Shown in pieces: positions 12,549-23,156 of a DNA stretch of 64,000 nucleotides; the stretch's first letter is position 1, and each line of letters begins with the position of its first letter. Source of the DNA: Pomphorhynchus laevis (Eukaryota > Acanthocephala > Palaeacanthocephala > Echinorhynchida > Pomphorhynchidae); the NCBI GenBank assembly GCA_012934845.2, contig WNNJ02001556.1, positions 1-64,000 on the forward strand, written 5' to 3'. Under the pieces are notes generated by a model that did no database searches, was not told where the DNA came from, and worked only from the letters and a program-made list of their open reading frames with translations. The position numbers were made by a program, and so were the translations under genes.

Positions 12549-13625
12549 AAGCGGACTTGGACGCTTTTGTAAAACAGGCAAATGAAAATAAGATAAAAGT
12601 TAGTTTGGCAAAGTGTACCTATTTGCATTTAGGCAAACAATATTAAGACCACTGTTATAACATAGGATCCGTCGTATTATCTACAGTTGATCAATTCAAA
12701 GACCTAGGATATCAGATGCTTCATAAACTTTCAATCGACAATTTTCCCTATTTGTTTAATGCATAAGTAGGTAGCATTTTAATGTGCTGCTCTGAAGTGT
12801 CATATTCACAATCTAAGGTTGAGGTTATTCAGTTGGAAAGAATCCTGGGACGAGCATCTAAATGTGTTACAGGTTTGAGATATCCACCTTACCACTAAGA
12901 CTTGATTACTGTCTTAGTCTATTTTCCAACTCACCTAAATCCACTCTTCTTCCTTCACAACGCATCATCAACACTGACGTCCGAGTTCTCCTCCGTCTTC
13001 GTCGTTTTGATCATACATCCCACTATCTTGTTTCTCTTGATTGGCCTACCATTTATTGTCGTGTTCAAATTCGTCTTCTTATCATTGCTTTTCGCCTTAT
13101 AACTTCTCATACCCCTTCATTTCTCAACCTTCCTTTTCTCGACAATTCTCGTACTGTGTATTGTGCTCTGCGTTCCCGTAATTCCCTTCTTTTACATGTC
13201 TCAATCTACTCTACCTCTTTTGGCTTCCGCTCCTTCGTTGTGACTGCTCCTCTCTTGTGGAATCAACTGCCTATTCATATCCGCCAATCAACATCTATGC
13301 CGTACTTCAAACGCCAAATCCAATTCTTTTTCAACAATTAACTAATTACCTGTGATCTTTGATTTTCTTTTTTTTGTTTGTTAGTGGTCATGTGAGCGTG
13401 CATTTTGCACGCATTTGCCACGTTAAATAAATTATTGTATTATTATTACCACGATCGCTTACGTCGTTTAAATATGAAAAATATGCATCATATGCGAAAA
13501 ATTAAAGATCTTCTTATCACTTGGTGTGCATTGAAAGATCCCACAAGTTTCATCAATTTTATCTTTCCATTGCAGACTGCAACTTACACTAGGAGTCATG
13601 AATTGACTATTCAGGTATACTTACT
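12549..13625 (+). mobile_element. LINE family F remnant (RT C-terminus), split by LINE B
   Basis: Thumb and C-terminal region of another APE-type LINE. Before the insertion one reads NKIKVSLAKCTYLHLG, VDQFKDLGY, ERILGRASKCVTGLRYPPYH; after it (13453 on) DRLRRLNMKN, LLITWCALKDP and RSHELTIQ. The reading frame passes cleanly from YPPYH to DRLRRLN when the B insertion at 12896-13445 is ignored. A few stops show it is dead. Confidence 0.75.
12896..13445 (+). mobile_element. LINE family B, 5'-truncated insertion with TSD
   Basis: Final ~550 bp of LINE B (RLDYCLSLFSNSPKSTLLP, NLPFLDNSRT and the 3' UTR). The 3' hairpin is GCGTGC/GCACGC (13396-13412). Flanked by TTACCAC at 12889-12895 and 13446-13452, a 7-bp target-site duplication. 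Inserted in LINE F. Confidence 0.9.
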
Positions 13626-13695
13626 ATCCAATGTAGAATAATTATATAGGATATAGAAATCTATTTGCCAGTCCTCCTCTGCATCCAGTAGTGGG

Positions 13696-13764
13696 AGGGG
13701 ATCTGGCACTGATGAGTCATTGTGATGACGAAACGATATTCGTCATTCTTTCGCGTCTGGCTTA
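13696..13764 (+). ncRNA. Hammerhead-ribozyme-like motif
   Basis: CTGATGA at 13709-13715 is followed by a perfect 5-bp stem II (GTCAT at 13716-13720, loop TGTG, ATGAC at 13725-13729) and GAAAC (13730-13734). A short stem III can close either at CGTC (cleavage after 13744) or at CGCGTC (cleavage after 13757). The second option leaves TGGC after the cleavage site against TGGCA before CTGATGA, a short imperfect stem I. This is the classical order CUGAUGA, stem II, GAAA, stem III, NUH. Weak stem I and surrounding decay leave activity in doubt. Such motifs are known from Penelope elements and animal retrozymes. Confidence 0.65.
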
Positions 13765-13772
13765 CATGTTTA

Positions 13773-13889
13773 ACAATAATAATAATACAAATTTATTTAA
13801 TGTGGCAAATGCGTACAAGCTGTACGCTTACAAGTCCACAAACAAAAATGAGAAAATCAAGCAGATAAAATGTTAAAATGGGATCGGAT
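13773..13889 (-). mobile_element. LINE family B 3'-tail fragment
   Basis: Last ~117 bp of LINE B on the minus strand: AAT-repeat tail, GTGGCAAATGCG block and the GCGTAC/GTACGC hairpin. Heavily 5'-truncated, abutting a Gypsy fragment. Confidence 0.88.
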
Positions 13890-13896
13890 TTGTATT

Positions 13897-14946
13897 TCAA
13901 GATTTCAAGAAGTCTTGAAATCTTTTGATTGGAAAGCAGTTCCTCTATCAGAGTGAATATATCGAGGACATCCGCAGAACGCGATTATTTTGCGAATACA
14001 TTCGATGGATGTCTCAGTCGAAGTGTCTTTCACCGCAAACGCGAATGGATAACGACTAAACTCATCGATTCCCGTGAAGAGATAAGTGAAGTCACGTGTT
14101 GATTTTGGCAGTGGCCCTTGGAAATCAATGGATATCTTTTCCAAAGGCGAACTCGCCATTATTATATGCTGATCGTAATATGGCTTGAAGAATCTGGGCT
14201 TGATTAGGCAACACGTTTTACATTGAGAAATTGTTGCGCGAACATCCTCAACAGAAAACGGCAGATTGTGAGTACGAATTAAATGCAGCATCCGGGTAAC
14301 TCCGGGGTGCGATAATTTCGTGTGGATTTCTTTGAGATTGCTAAAGTTGTTCATCGCTCCATTTACGTCTCTTGACATAACATCGGCTTAAATATTTTCG
14401 GATCCACGTCTGTAATGCACTTTGTGGAAAAATCGATACCTCCATCTTCCATCGCGCGATTTTATCGTTCTTTATCTTCCCGTATCGTTTATTATCAAGC
14501 ATAAATGCGACAGATTTCTGATCCGTAAGAAGGGTGAATGGTCGAGGAAGGAGGAAATGCCTCCAGTTTCGAAGAGCCTCAATTATAGCGTATGCTTCCT
14601 TTTCGATGACATGGTGTCGCTTTTCATGGATATTCAGTGTACGTGAGAAGAACGCCACTGGTTGGTTGTTCTGAAATAATGTTGCTCCGATGGCGTTTTC
14701 GGAAGCGTCCGTTTCAACCGAAAAAGGACAATTGTCATCAATCGTACAGATACACGCGTCGATGATGTCTTTCTTGATTGCTTCTATTGTATCAATCTTG
14801 TATCTTGTCAGCGGGAAGCGCAAATTCTGCTTCGTCAGCGGAGAAATCTTTGATGAAAATTTTTTTATCCATTTGCTATAATATGAGAATAATCCTAATA
14901 ATCTCTTTGAGGCCGTTATATCTTCAGGAATTTTTAAATTACACAA
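13897..14946 (-). mobile_element. Ty3/Gypsy fragment, second family (fossil)
   Basis: Fragment of a Gypsy pol region distinct from the two longer elements here: end of RT with the YYSKWI connection, RNase H (SVETDASENAIG, EKEAYAI, LLTDQKS) and the integrase zinc-binding and core start (CKTCCLIKPRF, IDEFSRYPFAF, HSDRG). Truncated at both ends with no LTR seen and about one break. Old. Confidence 0.9.
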
Positions 14947-15489
14947 AACTAAAAAGTTTGAGATCTAATATACATACAATGTTAAATAAATTGTAGTGTT
15001 TAAACTGAAACCAAAGTAGTTTTATTTAACATCTAAAAATGGTATATAACAATAAATCTATAGATCGATAATCTGGTAAATGACCATATCAAAAGTGTAC
15101 ATAATTTGATCTGTGTCACAAATAGATGATCTCGTTGACTTTGATCTTTAATCAACCACATGAATGCAGTTGTGTACCCATAAACTTAATTGACGATTCT
15201 GCTAAATCCCGAAATCCAGGCGAACCCGATTTATAAAAGTTGTGTTAGTGATATAGATTACTGTTTTAGCAAAACTTAACATTACAATTTATCAGAGGCT
15301 ATCCTCGATAATTGAACGGAAAAACCGAGTCGGTGGCAATAAAATCGGTGAATTGGTTTTATAAACGTTCTTCCGATTCGAAAATAGTAGGAGTTACTCC
15401 CTTGTAATTCCTTCTTTTGGCGGTTGCGACTCGCCTACGTCTTCTGTTATGCTGTCGGGCAATTCTGTAGACGTTAGAAAGATCACTGT
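14947..15489. other. AT-rich spacer, no gene recognised
   Basis: AT-rich sequence between the Gypsy fragment and a LINE remnant. A GAGATCTAATATA stretch near 14960 resembles 29070-29085 at the inner edge of the left arm of the TIR element, so some of it may be debris of that family. Confidence 0.4.
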
Positions 15490-16220
15490 TCATCGTGGTT
15501 AGTAAAAAAAATTGTCCATCTTTGCCTTGAAATACATCTCTGACGCTGCATCGACTGTTTCGGCAAGTAAAACATTCCAGAGGTTGACCATTGTCGTCAA
15601 TAGCGAGAATTCGGAAGTCAGCTGGCAAGTTCTTTGCTTCACCAGTTTTAGAGCGTGGCCTCAAATTCGTTTATATGTTGAAATCTCAAAAGCATCTTCA
15701 GCTCTTAGCCATATTGTCATATAATTATTCTGGTGACAAGCAAACCGAACCTCATTTGTCAATATCGCAGAGAATAGGTTAAGTTGGTTCACTTGATCGG
15801 CATAGGGTGTGTGCCACATTCATGATACCATTTTAGTGGCTCTCCGCTGTACTCGCTCAAGAATGTTGGCTTATATTTGGTTACGACGAATGCAACTGGT
15901 AATCTATACTCTAGAAGTAGATGCAGCTGCGCGAAAGCACTCGGAACTTATCTGGAGTGATCACTGAAAACGAACGTCGGATGGGCCAAAGCATTCGAGT
16001 TGTTTCCCCAGCTTTCCTAATTGTATCGTCTTTCGAATCAAGCGATCCAGACACCAATACCCACAAATTCTTTCCAGTAGTAAAAACTTGGATTCATTGA
16101 CCTTTCAAGAAATATTACTGGTGATCTTCTCTGGGTCTCAGAACTACAAACTTCTCTTTTATTGGGAGCATCCAACGCTCCTTCCAGTCAATCAAGCGAT
16201 TCAAATCCTCCTGGAGGATA
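15490..16220 (-). mobile_element. LINE remnant (RT C-terminus)
   Basis: Minus-strand frames give LQEDLNRLIDWKERWMLP, IRRSFSVITPDKFRVL, YADQVNQLNLFSAIL, then GHALKLVKQRT and TMVNLWNVLL with AKMDNFFY, the usual end of an APE-type LINE RT. Many frame changes. The longest open frame here (15359-15664) is out of frame with this reading and is not taken as a gene. Confidence 0.7.
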
Positions 16221-16456
16221 TAATTATAATTTACATATAATTAATAATACTTCAATAATAATACTTCATAGAATAAGATTAATACTCGTAAGTTAATATT
16301 AATATTAAGATTAATTAAGGCAAACTTTCTTTTAGATTAATAGAGCGTCACCAGTAGTTGTATTTAATCAGTTAATTAGGAAATGTTAAACAAGTTATTG
16401 TATTATTAATTTAAGTAAAATGTTCATTCATTCAGAACCAAGTAAAATGTTCTTTC

Positions 16457-18150
16457 ATTCTGTACCCACTCTTCTCTTTAAATACTTCCCTCCCAGAACT
16501 ATTCCACCTTCTTCCCGTCTCGTCTGACGAAGTTTCTTCGGTTCTGATGTCATTACCTAATAAAACCTATCCTTCTGACCCAATTCTCACTCACTTGCTT
16601 AGAAATATCTGCTCCTCTATCTTACCATTCCTAACCACATTGTTCAACTTATCCATCCGTAGCCGTATATTTCCTTCCATCTGGAAAAGCGCAACTGTTC
16701 GTCCTCTCATCAAAAAGCAATCTCTCGACTCTTCATTACCATCTTCGTACCGTCCTATTTCACTTCTCCCAACTCTCTCTAAACTTCTTGAGCGTCTCGT
16801 TCTTAAGCAAGTTAATATATATCTCTTTTCCTCTAACTTATTTTCTCGCTTCCAAGCCGCTTTTCGCTCTAATTACTCTACCGAAATTGCATGTCTTAAA
16901 GTTTATAACGACTTACTCATATCGCGCGATCATAAATTATGTAGTGTCATAGTTTCTCTTGATCTATCGTCTGCTTTTGACATCGTCGATCACTCGATTC
17001 TTCTCCATCGCCTTCGTCATGATTATGGCTTCTCTTTACCCACTGTATCATGGTTTTCTTCATATCTATCAAACCGTACATTTCGCGTATATTCTAACTC
17101 TTCTCTCCCATCCTTCGTCTATTCCGTCCGGTGTTCCACAAGGCTCCGTATTAGGCCCTATGCTTTTCTCTCTTCTCGGTGATTTGTCTTCGATTTCTCA
17201 TAAATTTAACTTCCATGTTATGCAATATGCTAATGACATTCTCATCTATGCTCATGCATCTGTTTATCGTATTCACGATCTTAGTGTTTCTGCTTCCGAC
17301 TGTATTGTCTCAATTTCCAATGATCTTTCTTCCCTTCGCCTTTCTCTGAATCCTGATAAATCCAAAATTATGTGAATCCTACCTCAACGCCTTGGCTTCG
17401 AACCTCCCTCTGTATCATTAAATTCTACAATTCTTCCTATCGTTGATAATCTCGTTTTCCTAGGCTTCCATTTTGACAACATACTTTCACTTAAACCTTT
17501 CCTTAGAGATAAAGTACGCTCATCTATTTTGATACTCCGCAACCTCCGTCAAGTTCGTAGATTGATCGATTTCCCTTCTTGTATGACTCTCATATCTTCT
17601 CTTCTTTTCTCAAGACTTGATTACTGTCTTAGTCTATTTTCCAACTCACTTAAATCCACTTATCTTCCCCTACAACGCATTGTCAACGCATTTGTCCGAA
17701 TTCTCCTCCGTCTTCGTCGTTTTGATCATACATCCTACCATCTTGCTTCTCTCGATTTGCCTACAATTTATTGTCGTGTTCAAATTCGTCTTCTTATCGT
17801 TGCTTTCCTCCTTGAAACTTTTCGTACCCCTTCATTTTTCAACCTTCCTTTTCTTGATAATTCTCGTCCTGTTTAATGTTCCTTGCGTTCCTGTAATTCC
17901 CTTCTTTTACATGTCCCAAACTACTCTACCTCCTTTGGACTCCACTCTTTCCTGGTGGGTGTTCCTCTATCGTGGAATCATCTGCCCATTCATATACGCC
18001 AATCAACTTCCGTGCCGTGCTTCAAACGACAAATCCGATCCCATTTAAACAATGTATCTGCTCGACTTTTTCATTTTTGTTTGTGGACTTGTAAGGGTAC
18101 AGCTTGTACGCATTTGCCACATTATATAAATTTGTATTGTTATTAATACC
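16457..18150 (+). mobile_element. LINE family B, 5'-truncated copy
   Basis: RT half of LINE B from about SLNTSLPELFHLLPV to the 3' tail. Blocks include SYRPISLLPTLSKLLERLV, SLDLSSAFDIVDH and GVPQGSVLGPMLFSLL; the catalytic box reads QYANDILIY, with N in place of the usual first D. Compared with the better copy at 52565-56930 it has a 2-bp deletion before GVPQGS (near 17105), a TGA in place of TGG after KSKIM (near 17375), and later frame breaks. The 3' hairpin has one mismatch. Confidence 0.9.
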
Positions 18151-19195
18151 CTGATCGATTTACGTATAATTTACGTATAGTAATAAAAAAATAAAGGCCG
18201 TATCCTATACGACTGTTTCGACCGCTCACCAAAAGTGTAAAAACAAGCAAAATATATTTAATAAACAGCTATATCCACGGGTGTGAAATCATTTTATTTA
18301 CTTTGTCCGATTACTTAAACCAATGAAGCATTTTCGATCGGAAATTTGTTCGATTACGGATGCCGATTATCGCATCTGACAATTTCACGCACTTACTGCT
18401 AAAATGCTAAATTCCCGAGGGACCTGTTCTTAAGGATTTAGTTTTAACGAATGCTCTCTGTAATTATTGCCACTATGCAGTGACAAAAAGTCTCTTATCG
18501 ATTATTGATTTGAACACTATCACTTTGGATTCATCAACTATCTAGAGAATTTGATGCATGGCGGCTAGGTCGAGTACCTGAAGCTGTAGTTTAACCGAGA
18601 TTAAATCCGACTGCTACAATCGAACCTAATAAAATCACATTAACATTAAGTTAACATTAAGTTGTTCGTTGTTTCCGTTTCCAATAATAAAAACTTTGTA
18701 GAATAGTTATAAAATGAAGTCAAAAGACACAAATCAAAAGATCCTCCATTAATATCAGCAAACACTTAGTATCTTGGCATATTATTTTTTATTTTAAACA
18801 GTTTGCTACGATTTTAAGCGATTTGTTTGACATAAAAATAAATCTTAATCGTTTGGAAAATAAAAAAATGACGCAAGTCAAAATAGATATAAGTCAAAAC
18901 GGTTGATTTTAACGATCAATCCACTGATGTGGAATTTTGTCCGACCATGATTTGAAATAAAGATTCAAATTCTGAGTGACCAAATTTTGAAATATTGACC
19001 GGTAATAGCGAATGAAAAGCGAATTCGATCCACTCAATTAATACCAAACAAATCAATATAAAAAGAATCGGATACAAAAGAACAGTAGATTTCGGTGTTT
19101 GGACAAGACACACGTAATCTTAGCGATCACTGACAGATGTGATTCTGAAATACGAAAGAATTCACATGTCATATTGATAAAATTTGAATATTATT
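18151..19195. other. Spacer, no gene assigned
   Basis: About 1 kb without a recognised element. A minus-strand open frame at 18916-19113 (65 codons, GTG start) contains one hydrophobic stretch (LLYPILFILICLVLI) after a possible splice acceptor; it could be a lone exon but has no recognisable domain. Confidence 0.35.
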
Positions 19196-22100
19196 TATTT
19201 ATTTGAATATTATTATTATTATTATACATTCAACAACATACGAGCATTAGCTCAAATAGCTGGCTCACAATAAGTTCGTAAATAAATTAATTAGTTTTTA
19301 AAATAAGGAAATGCAACACGAAACATTGCTTGATCCATTCGTAGTCTTCTTTTAAAAGCACTAAGTGAACTGCATCCAACGGTGTCTGCATCAAGGTTGT
19401 TCCACAGCTCAACAATTCTTCTATCAAATTGCATCGCGCCCAATTTCTGTACTCTGTTTCTTCGAATAGTTAAAGAATGACCGCGAAGAACATTTGAACA
19501 ACGTAGTTGAACCCTACTCCGAAGAGGGTGATGAGGACGTTGGAATAAATGCCAAACAAGGCACATATCCATGTACCGACGGGTCCATGTGACGGTCTCA
19601 AGTCCTAATGATCTCAGTCTGTCTTCATAAGGCAGCGACGCCAACGTTGGTGCTAGCTTTGTTGCCCTGCGAAGTACCCTCTCTGATTTCTTATGTTCAT
19701 GCACAGTACGTGGGTATACAACCGGAGCTGCATATAAAAGTCTACTCAATACATGTGCTAAAATCAGAGGCCGAAGAGCAGTCGGATTAACGCGAACAAA
19801 CGCGCGTCGAATCATACCTATCATTTTATTGGAGTTGGCACAAGCTTGATCAGTGTGCTTTTTGGTTGATAAATTAGAGGTAACCCATACTCCTAAATCT
19901 TTGTAACTATCGACACTTTCCACAATACAGTCCTTATATGTGTAACAAGCTGATGTTAGTTGCTTGCGAGCATTACCAATAATACGCATGTGTTTGCATT
20001 TCGAAACATTTATCACAAGCTTGTTTAACGCCGCCCACAACTCCAAATTATCTATGTCAGTTTGCAAATTATCAACATCCTCACTTGAATGAATGGGCCG
20101 CCATATTTTTAAGTCATCTGCATACAAACATGATCGAGAGCGAATGCACCCAGGCAAATCGTTAACATAAATGCTGAATAAAAGCGGACCCAAAACTGAA
20201 CCTTGAGGTACTCCAATATGACATTCTCTAGACACAGACAATGACCAATCGACAAGTACTCGAAAGCAACGATCACGAAGAAATTCTCTAATCCAATCAA
20301 CTATTATGTTTGGGAGTCCAGTATTGACAAGATTCTGAAGAAGTAGACCATGATCTACTCTATCAAAAGCTTTAGAAAAGTCGAAGAATATAATGTCTGT
20401 ATCGATATAATGTGTCTTATTCGCTGTCCAATCAAGATGAGCATCAAGCAAATTTGAAACAGTTGAATAACCCTCCCGAAATCCGTGCTGATTAGGGACT
20501 AAAATTTTTCCTACACGAAAAAACTCAACCATGTAGCGATGCACAAACCTCTCCAACACTCTACAGCAAATGCAGGTAATGCTCACCGGCCTATAATTCT
20601 CGACGGAAGAGCGATCTCCCTTCTTGAAGTAGGGAAGAACAATTGACTGCTTCCACACATTAGGAAGAGATCTTTCCAAGATTGACTGGCGAAAAATTGC
20701 ACAGAGAGGAACGCAAATTGAGCCTGCTAATCTGCGCAGATAAACAGAAGGTAGTAAGTCACAACCTCTTGAATTATTTGCTTTTAGACGGCGTAATTCG
20801 GAATAGACTTTAGCTGGCGTTATCAAATTGTCAAGGTCCAACTCAAGACACGTGTCAGAGTAAGTCTTCAGCACACTAGATTCCATACAAAAAGTTTGAT
20901 GTTCATTTGCGGGCTCTACTGAAGTGCAATAGTGTGCCGCAAACTCTTCAGCTAGGTCATTCGCAGAAATGTCATAGAAGTAGTGACAAATCGAAGAATC
21001 AACAGCTCCCCTGCTTGATAGGTACTGAAAAAGGACCTTTAAATCGTATTTACACTTGTTAGCTAATGCATTCTCAAATGCACACCGCTTCTTTCTCTTC
21101 AATGAATTGAATAAATTTCTTGCCTGTTTAAAAACATCATAACTACACTCCCCAACTTTGTAGCGATTGAAGATCAAATTACGAGTCCTCAATGATGAAC
21201 GTAACTCAGAATCGAACCAGGGAGAATCTTTTCGACGTGTCCTGCTTCTAAGTGGAGAGAATAAAATAAGCAGCGACTCTAAGGTTCTCTGAAAGTAATT
21301 CCACGCGCCGTGTACTCCAACAACAGCGGGATCTGGCCAGGTAGCTGTTGAAAGTATTGACTTAATTGCACGTGTGTTGGTTTTGAAAGCATTAACCACT
21401 TGATTTTCACGCGGACCTCGAGTATCTTCTTGAAACCTTAACCTAATGATCAATACGCAATGATCAGACATACCGATCGGGGCATCATAACGGATAGCGT
21501 TAATAATCTCACTGTTCGAAGATAAACATACATCTAATAGAGATCTACTGTCACTAGCAAAACGAGTGTAATTTTGAACATGCTGAGTTAAACCACAATA
21601 GATGATACACTCCAGAAGGTCATAGGAAGCATGGTCACAAGTAGGAAAAGCCGTATACGAATTCCAATCAACCGAAGGCATATTCAAGTCACCAAGTATT
21701 AAAACATTGGAGGTACCTTTAGAATAAAGTTCTACTTCCCCAATCAGTTTATCTGTGGCGGCCAAGGGTGAACGATATACTACCCCCAGAACAAGCGGAG
21801 CGGTATGCATGAATTTTACCCGACACCACAAACTTTCGACTTTATTAGAAGAAGTGCTAAGAATAGTTACTTTCACATCGTTGCTCACATAAAGAATAAC
21901 ACCTCCACCTCTTCCACTTTTACGATCACTGCGGAAAACCAGATAACCAGGGATGGAGACTTCATTATCAATAATATCACTATATAGCCATGATTCTGTG
22001 ATAGCGAGTAATTTAGGACGAATTAACTGAACTCTATATCTCAGTTCATCTATCTTCGATATAAGACTGCGAACATTACCATGGAGTATTTCACAATGCC

Positions 22101-22323
22101 CCAACATACCTCTGGGAGTATTCCTATCACCCCTTACACATCCAAATAACCCGGACGCTAAACCATTTAGACTCTGATAGGCAGAGTAGACGAGCCCGTT
22201 TCGATTACAGAATGCACGCGAGGCGACATGACTAGTGGGCTCCAACTCAGCCAAGTGCGTCGCTTCACAATCTGAAAATTTTTCACTGAAAAATTTTTCA
22301 ATCTGAAAATTTTTAAATAACAC
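19196..22323 (-). mobile_element. LINE family D, ORF2-bearing copy
   Basis: APE-type LINE (CR1/Jockey-like group) with an open ORF2 and a complete 3' end: 3' UTR, hairpin GAGC-ATTA-GCTC at 19242-19253, and a TAA-repeat tail at about 19202-19226. No ORF1 is present; at 22310 the element gives way to an AT-rich minisatellite, so it is probably 5'-truncated. Confidence 0.9.
19291..22323 (-). CDS. LINE D ORF2: AP endonuclease + reverse transcriptase
   Basis: One uninterrupted frame of 1010 codons. An apurinic-like endonuclease (APE) domain occupies about residues 75-330: HGNVRSLISKIDELR, ITESWL, SGRGGGVILYV, ILGDLNMPSVDWNSY, and SDHCVLIIRLRF near its end. The reverse transcriptase spans about 480-800, with YRPVSITCICCRVLERF, QHGFREGYST, IIFFDFSKAFDRVDHG, GVPQGSVLGPLLFSIYVNDLP and the catalytic SCLYADDLKIW. 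A thumb/C-terminal region follows (KDLGVWV, RVLRRATKLAP, RSLGLETV). It nicks target DNA and copies the LINE RNA there. The first ~70 residues are unlike an endonuclease start and may be read-in from 5' flanking DNA. The lack of any stop over 3 kb marks this as a young copy. Confidence 0.93.
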   Translation of the reverse strand: MLFKNFQIEKFFSEKFSDCEATHLAELEPTSHVASRAFCNRNGLVYSAYQSLNGLASGLFGCVRGDRNTPRGMLGHCEILHGNVRSLISKIDELRYRVQLIRPKLLAITESWLYSDIIDNEVSIPGYLVFRSDRKSGRGGGVILYVSNDVKVTILSTSSNKVESLWCRVKFMHTAPLVLGVVYRSPLAATDKLIGEVELYSKGTSNVLILGDLNMPSVDWNSYTAFPTCDHASYDLLECIIYCGLTQHVQNYTRFASDSRSLLDVCLSSNSEIINAIRYDAPIGMSDHCVLIIRLRFQEDTRGPRENQVVNAFKTNTRAIKSILSTATWPDPAVVGVHGAWNYFQRTLESLLILFSPLRSRTRRKDSPWFDSELRSSLRTRNLIFNRYKVGECSYDVFKQARNLFNSLKRKKRCAFENALANKCKYDLKVLFQYLSSRGAVDSSICHYFYDISANDLAEEFAAHYCTSVEPANEHQTFCMESSVLKTYSDTCLELDLDNLITPAKVYSELRRLKANNSRGCDLLPSVYLRRLAGSICVPLCAIFRQSILERSLPNVWKQSIVLPYFKKGDRSSVENYRPVSITCICCRVLERFVHRYMVEFFRVGKILVPNQHGFREGYSTVSNLLDAHLDWTANKTHYIDTDIIFFDFSKAFDRVDHGLLLQNLVNTGLPNIIVDWIREFLRDRCFRVLVDWSLSVSRECHIGVPQGSVLGPLLFSIYVNDLPGCIRSRSCLYADDLKIWRPIHSSEDVDNLQTDIDNLELWAALNKLVINVSKCKHMRIIGNARKQLTSACYTYKDCIVESVDSYKDLGVWVTSNLSTKKHTDQACANSNKMIGMIRRAFVRVNPTALRPLILAHVLSRLLYAAPVVYPRTVHEHKKSERVLRRATKLAPTLASLPYEDRLRSLGLETVTWTRRYMDMCLVWHLFQRPHHPLRSRVQLRCSNVLRGHSLTIRRNRVQKLGAMQFDRRIVELWNNLDADTVGCSSLSAFKRRLRMDQAMFRVAFPYFKN

Positions 22324-22505
22324 ATAAATAACACATTAAATAACACATTAAATAATAATGCATTAATAATACATTAATAACACAGTTTAATACATTAATA
22401 ACGCACTTTACGTTATTAATACATTAATAACACACTTTAATACATTAATAACACAGTTTAATACATTAATAACGCATTAATAATACATTAATAACACAGT
22501 TTAAT
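22310..22505. repeat. AT-rich minisatellite (~20-bp unit)
   Basis: Irregular tandem array of AATACATTAATAACACAGTTT-like units. It lies between the 5' side of LINE D and the start of LINE G. Confidence 0.85.
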
Positions 22506-22553
22506 AAAAAAATTTGACCTCAACACAAAGTACGGTCACTATCATTGTAAACA

Positions 22554-22754
22554 ATGCCCAAAGGAAAGTCTAGAGCTTTGCCAAGGTGTTGTGCGTGCTC
22601 TGCTTCGACAGCTAAATGCAAAGGATGCGTATGTGCAAGAGAGAAGAAACAATGTATTGACTGCTTGGCTACAAATTGCACGAACAAGAATGAGAACACG
22701 GCTCTCACACCAATGAGAGCACGGGTGAAGCCATCAACACTTGTTCACTTATGA
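22554..22754 (+). CDS. Cys-rich N-terminal segment of LINE G
   Basis: A 66-codon open frame, ATG to TGA. Residues 11-45 hold ten cysteines (CCACSASTAKCKGC, CVCAREKKQCIDCL, NCTN), a pattern suggesting a zinc-binding module. In the family to which G appears to belong, Cys-rich segments precede the RT, so I take this as the N-terminal part of the G polyprotein cut off by decay rather than a host gene. No signal peptide or membrane segment. A free-standing small Cys-rich host protein cannot be excluded. Confidence 0.45.
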   Translation: MPKGKSRALPRCCACSASTAKCKGCVCAREKKQCIDCLATNCTNKNENTALTPMRARVKPSTLVHL

Positions 22755-23156
22755 CCCGACAGCCAAGCATACTGTCATCCCAAACGAATGTTCTGATATA
22801 TGCATCTTCTGACCTGATCACACATTATAATAATCAGCTGACTTCATCACTCACTGCGATAGAACAAGATAATCTTTTGGACGATATCTATAAAGAGGTA
22901 ATACAGTAGAAGCCTTACCACCTTGAATTGCCAAAATGTCGTGCGAGTCATGTGTTTGTTGAAACGCTGGCTAGTTTGTACAGTTCCGCCGCTAACGACA
23001 TGGGATCAATTCATATGAGTATCAAAATGGCAACGGTCCTCTGCCAATTATTATTATTATTATTATTTCGACAAACAGACGAGCAAAGCTCACAGTTGCA
23101 CTGTTAAAAAAAAAGAAAAGGAAAAGTAAAGAAAAAAAAAGACTCACAAACAAAAG

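Noticed and set aside
15359-15664. 101-codon minus frame with two CxxC-like pairs and an RRRRR run, resembling a secreted-protein exon
   Set aside because: Another minus-strand frame over the same bases reads GHALKLVKQRT, TMVNLWNVLL and AKMDNFFY, the normal end of a LINE RT, continuous with the LINE remnant upstream. The open frame is a shadow.
18916-19113. Small membrane protein gene
   Set aside because: GTG start, no homology seen and a stop just upstream; it could at most be an exon, so it is noted only in the spacer entry.
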